From CAZBAF01 sp964490245 (GTDB taxonomy: Bacteria > Patescibacteriota > Saccharimonadia > Saccharimonadales > JACDBH01), in contig CAZBAF010000001.1 in assembly GCA_964490245.1 (NCBI GenBank), positions 147,613 through 211,612 of the forward strand: 64,000 nt of DNA, written 5' to 3'. This document shows positions 7,221 to 15,779 of this stretch, one piece after another. The translations under genes and the position numbers were made by a program. Below the pieces are notes generated by a model. That model was not told the DNA's origin, ran no database searches, and worked only from the letters and a program-made list of their open reading frames with translations. How positions within the stretch are numbered: the stretch's first letter is position 1; each line of letters starts with the position of its first letter.

Positions 7221-7631
7221 TTGATCTAAGACTGTGGATAAATTGCTAAAAGATGTGGAAAAATAGCCCTTTTTTAGTGGAAAAGGGTGTGGGAATCCTC
7301 AATCTCAAAGCACAAAGTGTACATTTGAGCTACTACTGTATCATAGCACAAATTGTACGTCGTATATATAAAGAAGAATAAAAGAATAGTAGTAATAATG
7401 GGCAAACTATTCGCAGAATAAATCAGCACTCCTCACAACTTCCTATTGTACCAATTTCTAACAGAGGTGAGCAGACTTGTTTTAAGTAGTAAAACAGATC
7501 ATACTCAAGGTACCAATTGGGAGTTTAGGCTTCTGTTCGTTGCCTTTCAGTCGAGTGCTCGATAGATAAAACAAAAGGGGTGAATCTATCAAGCTAAATT
7601 GAGGTGGGCGGAAAGGACAGTCAACAGTCAC
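7221..7631. other. AT-rich intergenic region with DnaA-box-like sites and a direct repeat
   Basis: No gene is visible. TGTGGATAA at 7233-7241 is the complement of a perfect DnaA box, and TGTGGAAAA at 7254-7262 is a near match 21 bases on. A 14-base direct repeat AGCACAAA(G/T)TGTAC occurs at 7309-7322 and 7345-7358, spaced by 36 bases, as for integrase arm sites or a repressor operator. Possible phage origin or integrase control region; inferred. Confidence 0.4.
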
Positions 7632-8555
7632 ATGAAACCAATTGATCATCAGGTGGAAGAATATTTGAATTACTGCCTTTACAATCGCCGAATGACTGAA
7701 CAGACGATGCGAAGTAAGACTTATATTTTGAAAAAATTCGCCGAAGAACGTCACGTCGACGATATGCAGGATTTCACCAACAAGGACTATAACAGATGGG
7801 TGGAGTACCAGCTCAAGTCAGGCGTATCCGGCAGAACAGTAAATACTCGATCATCTCACATTATTGCATTCGTTAAATGGCTCAAGGATATGGATTACGA
7901 TATCAAACTGCGAGTATCCTTGATCCATAAGGTAAAAGAAGATCCACCACGTAGAAACTTCTTTACTCGTGAGCAAATTGAACTTGCCAAAAAGCACGCC
8001 TCCGAACTGGAGCTATTGCTCATTTCGATCGCTTTTGACTCAGGCTTGCGACTTAGTGAACTTACTAATCTAAGGCTAGATAACATCAAAGGACGTGAGA
8101 TACGAATAATTGGCAAGGGGCGCAAGGCACGCCAGACGTTCATAACAGAACCGACACGCAAACTGCTCGACAAATGGATAGAGCATAAAGGCATCCAAGA
8201 CTACCTATGGCCATCGCCGCTTTACAAGGACGGCAGACCATACAGCACAGACGAAATCCGCTACATTATGGGCAAGCCATTTGAGCGCGCAGGGATTGAA
8301 GGATTTTACCCTCACGCCATACGGCATTCGTTTGGCACGGATCTACAACGCAACGAGGCACCATTGATGGCTATTCAAAGCCTACTCGGGCATTCGAGTG
8401 TTGCCACTACAGAAAAGTATCTGCACGGACTTGATAACCGCCTTGAAGACACTTACGACAAATACAAGAGCAATGTTAATGACGATGATGAGGTAGAAAA
8501 ACATTTTGAAGGCTTCCACATAACGAATAATCGCCAACTAGCGAGTGCTTCATAA
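7632..8555 (+). CDS. Tyrosine recombinase (integrase and/or shufflon recombinase)
   Basis: The 307-residue product has an N-terminal SAM-like core-binding domain (residues 1-95: NYCLYNRRMTEQTMRSKTY, FVKWLKDM) and a C-terminal catalytic domain. The catalytic set is complete: Arg in SGLRLSEL, Lys in GKGRKAR, His-x-x-Arg in HAIRHSFGT, His in LLGHSS and Tyr in TTEKYLHG. I start at the ATG after CAGTCAC; an upstream in-frame ATG at 7599 is possible. XerC/D-like size, a position between the cassette array and a tRNA-like sequence, and no other recombinase in the prophage portion make it the candidate both for integration and for cassette inversion. Confidence 0.9.
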   Translation: MKPIDHQVEEYLNYCLYNRRMTEQTMRSKTYILKKFAEERHVDDMQDFTNKDYNRWVEYQLKSGVSGRTVNTRSSHIIAFVKWLKDMDYDIKLRVSLIHKVKEDPPRRNFFTREQIELAKKHASELELLLISIAFDSGLRLSELTNLRLDNIKGREIRIIGKGRKARQTFITEPTRKLLDKWIEHKGIQDYLWPSPLYKDGRPYSTDEIRYIMGKPFERAGIEGFYPHAIRHSFGTDLQRNEAPLMAIQSLLGHSSVATTEKYLHGLDNRLEDTYDKYKSNVNDDDEVEKHFEGFHITNNRQLASAS

Positions 8556-8564
8556 GCATTATGG

Positions 8565-8604
8565 GGGTAGAGAGTATGGTTTTCCACATCTCTACCCTGT
8601 TTTT
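8565..8604 (+). terminator. Intrinsic terminator after recombinase
   Basis: Stem GGGTAGAGA (8565-8573) / TCTCTACCC (8589-8597), then TGTTTTTA. Confidence 0.8.
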
Positions 8605-8628
8605 ATGCTCGCGATATTTGACTATAAC

Positions 8629-8657
8629 TTGACATTATAAGCATTTTTTGCTAATAT
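8629..8657 (+). promoter_or_regulatory. Consensus-type promoter upstream of the tRNA-Thr-like sequence
   Basis: TTGACA, 17-base spacer, TAATAT. Transcription would start near 8664 and pass a hairpin TCAAACG...CGTTTGA before the tRNA-like sequence. Confidence 0.7.
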
Positions 8658-8786
8658 GGGGTTAATCAAACGAAAGCAATACAAAAATCGTTTGAGCCGC
8701 ACCTTACCACTTCCTACCAAGGATCTACAATGACAGAAGCTTTTCACGGTAAGTCTTTACTGTGGAAGAGCGCTTACATTGAAAAT

Positions 8787-8865
8787 AGCCACCCCTGTTT
8801 TACAAGGGATGAGCACTTCCATGGTAAGGAAGGGGTCTCGGGTTCAAGTCCCGAAGGTGGCTCCA
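8787..8865 (+). tRNA. tRNA-Thr(GGT)-like with aberrant D-arm; probable attachment-site tRNA
   Basis: Acceptor strands AGCCACC and GGTGGCT pair fully and CCA is encoded. The anticodon arm is perfect (CTTCC, loop ATGGTAA, GGAAG; anticodon GGT) and the T-arm is canonical (TCGGG TTCAAGT CCCGA). The part between acceptor and anticodon arm is 22 nt, lacks the usual TAGCTC D-stem and holds TGTTTTACAAGGGATGAGC. The 3' two thirds look like a normal tRNA-Thr, as expected where a phage attachment site restores or leaves the 3' end of a tRNA gene. It may be a decayed copy rather than a working tRNA. Confidence 0.6.
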
Positions 8866-8898
8866 GTTTATTAGAATGCGGGTGGTGATGGGAGTTTT

Positions 8899-9330
8899 AT
8901 GCGCAAGTTTATAAAACCAAATCCCAATAGCGGCAAACCCGGCCGCAGTATCGAGGCGCTTACGCGCACATCGCTGTTTTTGATAGGCAGCGCCAGCACA
9001 CTGGCAGGCCTAAAGCTTTTCATCGAAAGTGAAGCTTTCTGGCAAAATCATGCCGGCGCACTTATGGGAACTATCGGTACACTGGCGGTATTCGGCGCAT
9101 CCATACGCGAGCTGAACGAAAGAGGCTACCTTGCCGATAACGTCGAACCGCATGGCGAAGAAGATGGCGGAAACGGCGAAGAATGGGGCTGGGGCAACGG
9201 CGGCGGCGGAGAAGAGCCGCCCAGACCGCCTGTGTCCGGCGGCCCCGGCGGCGCTATGCCAGAGCACGACTGGACAAACGAGGTTGAGCAGTTCCTGCAG
9301 GACCAATCCAGAATGCCCGTTGGCGTTTAA
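8899..9330 (+). CDS. Hypothetical membrane protein with Gly/Glu-rich tail
   Basis: The 143-residue product has two hydrophobic segments (residues about 23-43, SLFLIGSASTLAGLKLF, and 53-70, LMGTIGTLAVFGASI) and an acidic, glycine- and proline-rich C-terminal half (GEEDGGNGEEWGWGNGGGG). GGGAG lies just upstream of the ATG. It is the first gene after the tRNA-like boundary and has higher GC than the prophage genes. I do not recognise the family. Confidence 0.65.
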   Translation: MRKFIKPNPNSGKPGRSIEALTRTSLFLIGSASTLAGLKLFIESEAFWQNHAGALMGTIGTLAVFGASIRELNERGYLADNVEPHGEEDGGNGEEWGWGNGGGGEEPPRPPVSGGPGGAMPEHDWTNEVEQFLQDQSRMPVGV

Positions 9331-9353
9331 ATAAACACGTCAGAGGTAAACAT

Positions 9354-9383
9354 TTGACAGATGGCAGGCTTGTACGGTATACT
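9354..9383 (+). promoter_or_regulatory. rpmG promoter
   Basis: TTGACA (9354-9359), 18-base spacer, TATACT (9378-9383), about 20 bases before the rpmG ribosome-binding region. Confidence 0.7.
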
Positions 9384-9409
9384 AACGCGTAACAAAAGGT
9401 TGATATTTT

Positions 9410-9613
9410 ATGGCAAAAAAAGGCGACAAGCGGAAAATCGTTGGCTTAGTTTCTGAACTAAGCGGTCACCGCACGTACTACACCACCAAGAACACCATGA
9501 ATACCCCGGACAAGCTGCGCCTGCGCAAATACGATCCGGTGGCACGCCAGCACGCCTGGTACGAAGAAACCAAGAAGAATCTTGGCCGCAATACCGTTAA
9601 CCCTAAGAAATAA
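9410..9613 (+). CDS. rpmG: 50S ribosomal protein L33 (bL33)
   Basis: The 67-residue product has the L33 pattern: VGLVSELSGHRTYYTTKN, NTMNTPDKLRLRKYDPVA and HAWYEETKK. The usual zinc-binding Cys pairs are absent, so it is a Cys-free type. It is somewhat longer than typical L33 (about 50-55 residues) because of extensions at both ends. It is transcribed alone, with its own promoter and terminator, rather than with secE-nusG, which is about 22 kb away. Confidence 0.85.
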   Translation: MAKKGDKRKIVGLVSELSGHRTYYTTKNTMNTPDKLRLRKYDPVARQHAWYEETKKNLGRNTVNPKK

Positions 9614-9640
9614 GCCCCACAAAGGGCTTATTTCTTTAAT
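9603..9640 (+). terminator. rpmG terminator
   Basis: Long stem AAGAAATAAGCCC / GGGCTTATTTCTT with AT-rich tail directly at the rpmG stop. Confidence 0.85.
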
Positions 9641-9776
9641 AGGCCATGGTTAATAGATAATGGTTGGAAGTGTAGAATTATTGCCCTTATCGCGGGCTGG
9701 ATTATAACCGAATACGGTAATAGAGACCGCAAACAGAGCTTTACGGCGATTGTGCTTGATTTCTTCTTTAACTAGA

Positions 9777-11708
9777 TTAGAGATCGGCCAGGTCCAAAAC
9801 CGTGTTAACGTACTCGGCGTGGCTCCATACTAATGGCGCAACGCCAACCAGACGGGCGTCGTCCGGATTAATCTGTTCGCTCAATACGCCGCTCGGCATG
9901 GTATGTTCTGCCGTCCACTGCAGGATTGTCTTTGCCTTATCTGCCTGCCCGTGATCAACATAGTACTGCGCCAGCCAGAACGTACAGATAAACCAGGGGT
10001 TACCCATCTGTTCGGGCTTGGCACGCATGTAATTGTCGTCTTCATAGCGCGGCATGCCGCCTGAGGGCGACTGGTCGAACAACGACTTCTCTATCTGCTC
10101 CAGCGTCTTTAGGGTTTTGTCCTTCATGGACTCGGGGCCAAACATCATCATGCCATAAAAACTTGAGGCATCGAGCGTCTTGTCATATTGCAGCGTGCCG
10201 TCCGGCTGCAGCAAAAATCCTTTAACGAACGCCTGACGCTCTTCATCAAACAGTGTTCCCATGTGGCTCTCGATACGCTCAGCCGCCTCGCGCCAGTCAA
10301 CCGCGTCGTCTGGATGCTCGAACATATCAGCAAACCGGGCCGCGACCAGCAGGGAAGCATAGGTGACTGCAACCGTGTAGGTCGAGGTCAGAAACTTTTC
10401 CTCCCACAGATCATAGCTGGCATGCGGCAGATTGGTGGCGTCATCAATAAACGAAGCCATAAACTTGGCCGACGGCCGTATGAACGATTCGTACAGCAGC
10501 TCAACAAAGTCTTTGTCACCGGTGCTCTTGAGATATTCGCCCAGCATAATCATGACAATAGCTGTTTCGTCCTCTTGGATGGCCAGTTCGCGCCGGTTAT
10601 TGTGGATGAGCGGGTGCCAGGTGCTGCCGATGGCGCGATCAGGCTGGTATTTGTGCATAAGATAGCCGTCCGGATGCAGCGTGTCACGGCAAAATTCAAA
10701 GAAGTTGCGCGCCTCTTCCTTAAGACCCATACGGATCAGCGGCCAGATAGCATATGCGCCATCGCGCGGCCAGCAGTAACAGTAATAATCTTTGCCGTAA
10801 TTAAAGATGGACGAGTCGCCAGAGGCCAAAATCCCGCCCCGTTTGTCGGTGTGCGCCTTGATGATCATGAGTGATTTGCGTACAAGCGCATGATACTCTT
10901 CGTTGATACTCCGCAGCTTGGACTCCGCCGGCGAGAACCATTCCGCCCACCAGCGCCGCGCCTCCCGCAGACGCTTGATCAGGCCGTCTTCTTTAAGCTT
11001 GTCGTGAATAGCCCGGGCGTCATACTGCGACGGCGCGGCCACGACCCAGTAGTCAACTGCACGAGCCTGGGCGCCGGGCAGATGGAGCTTCAGCCTGACG
11101 ACCGAATCCACGCTGCCATGCTCAACCGGGTTATTGGACAGCTCGCCGTCCTCGGCATCACGATAGGTGCCTTCTTTGCTCTCGATCTGATAATTACCTA
11201 CTGCGTACTGGTCAAACGGCGTGCCGTCACTGGCCTCGGCATAAATAAGCAGATTGCAGCGACCTTTATAATCGATCAGATAATTACCGTCCGGTTCAAA
11301 CAGCGCCGTATCGGCCCGGCCGGCCCGCGAAATCTGGAACACCTGACACATGAACAGCCTGACTTCGCGCTGCTGCTCGCGCAGATTGATAACCTTGATG
11401 TGGCGGCAGAAAGCATTGACCTCGGGATCGACAAAATCCTTAAACCTCAGTTCGATCCCAATGTCCTTATTGATCATTGATATGTCGCTGACCAGGGCTT
11501 CGGTTTCAAAATCTACCGAGATCTGCCAGGAGCTCTCGTTGACCCAGCTGAACGTACCATCCACCCACACGCCAATTTTATGCCGCTCGCTGCGGGTTGT
11601 AGTCAGGTTGTCCAGTCCCACATAGGGGTAATAGAAATCATGCACCAGTCCGTGCTTGTTAAAGCCAACAAACAGCTGCCCATTACTCAGTACTACCGGT
11701 CGGCCCAT
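9777..11708 (-). CDS. GH15 glucoamylase / glucodextranase-type glycoside hydrolase
   Basis: The 643-residue product has an N-terminal beta-sandwich (about residues 1-270; starts MGRPVVLSNGQLFVGFNKHG) and a C-terminal (alpha/alpha)6 barrel. Barrel motifs are YYCYCWPRDGAYAIWPL (substrate-site Trp-Pro-Arg-Asp), QEDETAIVM, YDLWEEKFLTSTYT with the general acid Glu, and SGVLSEQINPD with the general base Glu. Such enzymes release glucose from alpha-glucans. No signal peptide is visible, so it probably acts on internal glycogen or maltodextrin. Its start lies directly against the stop of the GH57 gene, in one operon with that gene and a GT4 synthase. Confidence 0.93.
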   Translation of the reverse strand: MGRPVVLSNGQLFVGFNKHGLVHDFYYPYVGLDNLTTTRSERHKIGVWVDGTFSWVNESSWQISVDFETEALVSDISMINKDIGIELRFKDFVDPEVNAFCRHIKVINLREQQREVRLFMCQVFQISRAGRADTALFEPDGNYLIDYKGRCNLLIYAEASDGTPFDQYAVGNYQIESKEGTYRDAEDGELSNNPVEHGSVDSVVRLKLHLPGAQARAVDYWVVAAPSQYDARAIHDKLKEDGLIKRLREARRWWAEWFSPAESKLRSINEEYHALVRKSLMIIKAHTDKRGGILASGDSSIFNYGKDYYCYCWPRDGAYAIWPLIRMGLKEEARNFFEFCRDTLHPDGYLMHKYQPDRAIGSTWHPLIHNNRRELAIQEDETAIVMIMLGEYLKSTGDKDFVELLYESFIRPSAKFMASFIDDATNLPHASYDLWEEKFLTSTYTVAVTYASLLVAARFADMFEHPDDAVDWREAAERIESHMGTLFDEERQAFVKGFLLQPDGTLQYDKTLDASSFYGMMMFGPESMKDKTLKTLEQIEKSLFDQSPSGGMPRYEDDNYMRAKPEQMGNPWFICTFWLAQYYVDHGQADKAKTILQWTAEHTMPSGVLSEQINPDDARLVGVAPLVWSHAEYVNTVLDLADL

Positions 11709-12923
11709 TTAAACGCCCACACCTTTCTGGCCCAGGCGGTATTGCAAGTCGTGCCAGGCATTCATGAAATTAATAAACGCTTCGTACGGCGACTCATAGG
11801 GACTAAAATACGCGTGCACATCGCCGTCACTGAACCATTTGGTGCACATGTAATAAAAATGATCAGATGTGGTCAATCTGCGCCAATCAGTAATTAAGGC
11901 CTCATCGTTGGTGCCGAGCACTGCCGACTCAAGCGCATAGAGAGCCTCGGCCGCCTGATGCTGCATGCGGTTGCCGAGCCAGGCTGTCAGATCGCGTTCG
12001 GTATCGGCCCACGTAACGGTATGCGGCATATCAACCTGATCAACGGGTTCGAACGTATCGACTGCCTCGCTGACTGTCATAAAGGTGTGTCCCTCTGACT
12101 TCAGCCATTCGCCGGGCAGATGCCGCAGGAAATCAAAAATACCGGTGTCTTCCCACTGATGCTCGCCAAATGTCTCGTAGTCCATGAACAGGTTAAAGTT
12201 GGTTGCATCGCCGGATTCGCTCAGCCAGTGAGCAAAGGTGGCGGCTGTTAACGGATATGCCGAGCGGGCCGACTCGCTAAAGCGAAAAGCAATATCGTCG
12301 CTTAACTTGTAATTTTTCATCAGCAACCGGATATTTTCGGTGTGCGTCGGACGATAAACAAAGTTGGGGCTGCGCCAGCCCAAAACCGGATCCCAGCCTT
12401 CTGCCAGAATACCCTTGTAGCCGGCCTTGTCAGCCCAGTAGGCAAGGTCATTATTGTAGGCCAGCTCGGTATTACGGAACACCTGCGGTGTCTGGCCAAA
12501 AACTTCCTCGACCTTGCGGCGGTGCATATCCACCTGATGCTCAAACTCTGAACGCGAATGAAAGAACGCCAGCGAATGATAATACGTTTCGGCCACTATC
12601 TCGACGCGGCCGGTTGCAGCCAGTTGCCTGAAGCTCTCCAGTACGTCAGGCGCCCATTTCTCAAACTGCTCAATGACTGTACCGGTAATAGACAGACTGA
12701 TTTTAAAATCAGGATACGTATCAAGCAGCTCACGCAGCAGCCGGTTGGTGGGCAGATAGGATTTTTCTGCCACCTTACGGACCACCCGTTCGTTGGATTC
12801 GCGGTCGTTATAGTCGGCATCAAAGTAATTATGCTGGTGCCCGGCGTCAAAAATAGTGTAGTGCCGTACCCGATACGGCTGATGCACATGCAGATATAAA
12901 ACGATCGCTTTTTTTGAATTCAC
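11709..12923 (-). CDS. GH57 family alpha-amylase / glucanotransferase
   Basis: The 404-residue product shows GH57 motifs in order: YLHVHQPYR near the N-terminus (His-Gln-Pro), VAETYYHSLAFFH, FRNTELAYNND with the nucleophile Glu, and LFMDYETFGEHQWEDTGIF with the acid/base Asp. GH57 enzymes cut or rearrange alpha-1,4-glucans. The length fits the short amylase type rather than the branching enzyme (about 520-560). Its ATG overlaps the GT4 stop by four bases, so the three alpha-glucan genes are a coupled operon. Confidence 0.93.
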   Translation of the reverse strand: MNSKKAIVLYLHVHQPYRVRHYTIFDAGHQHNYFDADYNDRESNERVVRKVAEKSYLPTNRLLRELLDTYPDFKISLSITGTVIEQFEKWAPDVLESFRQLAATGRVEIVAETYYHSLAFFHSRSEFEHQVDMHRRKVEEVFGQTPQVFRNTELAYNNDLAYWADKAGYKGILAEGWDPVLGWRSPNFVYRPTHTENIRLLMKNYKLSDDIAFRFSESARSAYPLTAATFAHWLSESGDATNFNLFMDYETFGEHQWEDTGIFDFLRHLPGEWLKSEGHTFMTVSEAVDTFEPVDQVDMPHTVTWADTERDLTAWLGNRMQHQAAEALYALESAVLGTNDEALITDWRRLTTSDHFYYMCTKWFSDGDVHAYFSPYESPYEAFINFMNAWHDLQYRLGQKGVGV

Positions 12924-14143
12924 GCAGCCACCCCCAAAACCTCGCTCATATGATGCTTATACCACCCCACCAGCCGCTCGGCTGCCGGATGCCATGATAG
13001 ACGCTGATACTCATTATAAGCATTAGCGTGCAATTCGTCACGCAAACCATCGTTCAGCACCACGGCCGTAATCTGATTTGCCATTTCATCCACATCCCAG
13101 AAGTCGACTTTCAAACAGTTATTGAACACCTCGGCCACGCCCGACTGCCGTGATATCAGCGACGGCGTGCCGTAGCCGGCTGCCTCCAGCGGCGTCAGGC
13201 CAAAAGGCTCCGACACTGACGGCATCACAAACAGGTCGCCTATGGCAAAACTGTCGCGCCAGTTTTTACCGCGCTGAAAACCCGTAAAAATAACATTTCT
13301 GCTGATGCCTAAGTCTGCCGCCAGTTCGATCAGCTCATAGTACTGCTCACCCGCACCAACAATCAGGAAAATCGTTTTTGGCGCCTCGTCAACGACCTTT
13401 TTGGCTGCATGCAGCAGGTTTGGCAGGCCTTTTTGAATTGTCAATCGGCCGATATTTACCACCACCCGGTAGCCCTGCGCCTTCATGGCTGTCAGATATC
13501 GATGAATATTATCATTGTCCAGCGGCTGCACCGTCTCAAGATCCAGACTGTTATGGACCACGTCAACTTTGTCGGCCGGTATGTTGTACTCGCGAACAAT
13601 GGCGTCTTTTGTGAGCTGACTGACTGCAATAATGCGGTCTGCCATTAAAAGCCCCATTTCTTCGATTTCGCGCACCAGCGGGTTGCCGCCGCCCGGCCGG
13701 CCCGCCCGATCTGCCTCAATAGAGTGAACGTGCGCAATCAAAGGCTTGCCCGAAACCTGCTTGGCGCGCAACCCGGCCCTGAAAGTCAGCCAGTCGTGCG
13801 CATGAATAACGTCATATTCCTTCAGTGTGACCAGCCGGCCAACCGCGCTCTCGAACATGGACTGCTGCTCCCGCATATCCAGCCAGCGTTGACTACCGCC
13901 TGGGGCAATATATTTAAAGCTGTCGTAGGCAATGCCGGCTGTCCGCTGCAGTACTTCTGCACCCTGGGGATGCCCCGACAATACATTCATAAAATCTATG
14001 TCGCTGTGGTCGGCTGTGTAGGGAATGACAAAATCGATGTCCACGCCCTTAGAAGCCAGGGCTTTGCAGAGTTGAAAGCAGGCCACGCCGAGCCCTCCGC
14101 TGTTGTGGGGCGGCAGCTCCCACCCAAGCATCAACACCTTCAT
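12920..14143 (-). CDS. GT4/GT5-like glycogen synthase-type glycosyltransferase
   Basis: The 407-residue GT-B enzyme begins MKVLMLGWELPPHNSGGLGV, the KxGG-like donor loop of glycogen synthases. It has IHAHDWLTFRAG in the first domain, VVNIGRLTIQKGLPNLLHA at the start of the second, and SVSEPFGLTPLEAAGYGTP carrying the E-x7-E nucleotide-sugar motif. First gene of the three-gene operon with GH57 and GH15. I infer synthesis of a storage alpha-glucan that the two hydrolases remodel and degrade. Whether it uses ADP- or UDP-glucose cannot be told. Confidence 0.9.
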   Translation of the reverse strand: MKVLMLGWELPPHNSGGLGVACFQLCKALASKGVDIDFVIPYTADHSDIDFMNVLSGHPQGAEVLQRTAGIAYDSFKYIAPGGSQRWLDMREQQSMFESAVGRLVTLKEYDVIHAHDWLTFRAGLRAKQVSGKPLIAHVHSIEADRAGRPGGGNPLVREIEEMGLLMADRIIAVSQLTKDAIVREYNIPADKVDVVHNSLDLETVQPLDNDNIHRYLTAMKAQGYRVVVNIGRLTIQKGLPNLLHAAKKVVDEAPKTIFLIVGAGEQYYELIELAADLGISRNVIFTGFQRGKNWRDSFAIGDLFVMPSVSEPFGLTPLEAAGYGTPSLISRQSGVAEVFNNCLKVDFWDVDEMANQITAVVLNDGLRDELHANAYNEYQRLSWHPAAERLVGWYKHHMSEVLGVAA

Positions 14144-14315
14144 CCCGCCAGAATCCCTCCTAGACGCACGCTGACAAAAATCCCCATTTGCTTCTTCATG
14201 GCCATAGCTTTTAACCCAACCCTCAGAATTCCTACGGGAATCATTGCCCTCTGTTTTTAAGTGCTTACTTTATTGGTTTTTATTATACCGAGCGTAAGCG
14301 CAATAATACAACACT

Positions 14316-15761
14316 TTACGGTGTGGATATCTTTGCATATCCGGAGATTGCCGGATATGGCCGGATTTGGCGAAGCAGTGCGGCAAGCTTTGCGGCCGGC
14401 AGCGGACCTGACGACCCTGTGCGGTAAAGTCTTATATCACGGGACGTTTTAGACCACTCGTCAAGCACCGGCTGGATGATCTGCCAGGAGGCAAGCACCT
14501 CTTGGGACGAGGCAAACAGGGACTGGTCCTGGTTGATGGCATCGAGCAGGACCCGCTCGTACGCCTCTGGACTGGTCAGGCGCGGATACGACCGCCGGTA
14601 ATCAAAATCAAGCTCGGTCCGCGTACGATCATGCCCGTGACCCGGCTGTTTGGCAAGCAGCCCCAATCCGATGCGTTCCCGCGGCTGGAGTTGCATATCC
14701 AGCACATTGCCTCCAAAGTCTACCTCAATTGAGGTGCGTTTTTCGTTTAGGCTCTTGCCGGCCCGCAGCACAAAGGGCACGCCCCGCCAGCGGTCGTTGT
14801 CAATCTCCAGCACAACCGCCGCGTATGTCTCTGTTGTGGTATGACGGTTACCCACTTCCGATTTATACCCCTTGTACTGACCGCGGACCGCACGCTGGTC
14901 GACAGCATAGTTCGGCACCGGCACAATTGACTTCAGCAACTTCAAACGGGCGCGGTGCAGTCCGGCCGAAGACCAGCTTTTTGGCCGATCCATTGCAACC
15001 AGGCTCATCAGTTGCAGTAAATGGCTTTGCACAATATCACGCAGCGCGCCCGTTTGTTCGTAAAACTGGGTCCGCCCCTCAATGCCAATACGCTCATGTG
15101 CCGTTATGGTTACACTCCTGATATGCCGGTTATCCCATACTGATGCGAACAGCGGGTTATAAAACCGAAAATCAAGAATATTCTGAGCCATTTCTTTGGC
15201 AAGGTAGTGGTCAATACGATAAACCTGATCCTCGTTAAACCACATGCGCAGGCTTTTTACCAATACGCGGGCAGAAGCCAGATCATAGCCAAACGGTTTT
15301 TCCAGCAGGAGAGCCGGCGGCACATGTTCGGGGCCGGCTGGCTTATGCAGACCAGCGCGCCCCATCAAATCCACCACTTCATCAAAGATCGCCGGCGGGA
15401 TAGACAAATAATAAAGCCGCTGCTGAGCCGCCCCGGTTGTCTGCTCAAGCTCGTCCAGATAGTGCTTTAGCTCTTTATAGCCGGATTGACGGGCCATATC
15501 CAGCCGGAACAGGTGAAAAGACTGCTTAAAACGCCTCAGGGCCGCCTGCGACGGCCTGGCATGCGAAGCCGTATATCTGTCCAGTGGCGCCAGCACGTCA
15601 TGCTTGGTCAGTTTTTGGCGAGTTACACCGATAATCTGCGTGTCCGGATGCAATAAATTATCACGCGTGAGATGATACAGCGCCGGCAACAGCTTACGCC
15701 GCGCCAAATCACCGGTGACCCCAAAAATCACCAGTATTGCCGGCCTGAGCGTTGCTCCCAT
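14316..15761 (-). CDS. zwf: Glucose-6-phosphate 1-dehydrogenase
   Basis: The 481-residue length is normal for Zwf. The N-terminus has the dinucleotide fold (ILVIFGVTGDLARRKLLPAL, GxxGDLA type). The active-site signature is VYRIDHYLAKEMAQN with the catalytic His-Asp and substrate Lys; later motifs are VRGQYKGYKSE and VPFVLRAGKSL. It oxidises glucose 6-phosphate to 6-phosphogluconolactone with NADP. It follows dinB in the same direction with an 18-base gap. A TATAAT lies nine bases before its ATG, so it may also have its own leaderless transcript. Confidence 0.96.
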   Translation of the reverse strand: MGATLRPAILVIFGVTGDLARRKLLPALYHLTRDNLLHPDTQIIGVTRQKLTKHDVLAPLDRYTASHARPSQAALRRFKQSFHLFRLDMARQSGYKELKHYLDELEQTTGAAQQRLYYLSIPPAIFDEVVDLMGRAGLHKPAGPEHVPPALLLEKPFGYDLASARVLVKSLRMWFNEDQVYRIDHYLAKEMAQNILDFRFYNPLFASVWDNRHIRSVTITAHERIGIEGRTQFYEQTGALRDIVQSHLLQLMSLVAMDRPKSWSSAGLHRARLKLLKSIVPVPNYAVDQRAVRGQYKGYKSEVGNRHTTTETYAAVVLEIDNDRWRGVPFVLRAGKSLNEKRTSIEVDFGGNVLDMQLQPRERIGLGLLAKQPGHGHDRTRTELDFDYRRSYPRLTSPEAYERVLLDAINQDQSLFASSQEVLASWQIIQPVLDEWSKTSRDIRLYRTGSSGPLPAAKLAALLRQIRPYPAISGYAKISTP

Positions 15762-15779
15762 AATATCTTGATTATACGC

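Noticed and set aside
8730..8888. 52-codon frame with AAGGA before its ATG running through the tRNA-Thr-like sequence
   Set aside because: It overlaps all of the tRNA arms, whose pairing explains the sequence better; no protein features.
9650..9773. Minus-strand coding-like stretch (KEEIKHNRRKALFAVSITVF) after the GH15 gene
   Set aside because: No start codon before the overlapping GH15 frame and only about 40 codons; perhaps a gene remnant, not supported enough to list.
14261..14452. Short plus-strand frame over the zwf 3' end
   Set aside because: Overlaps zwf on the other strand without ribosome-binding site or motif.
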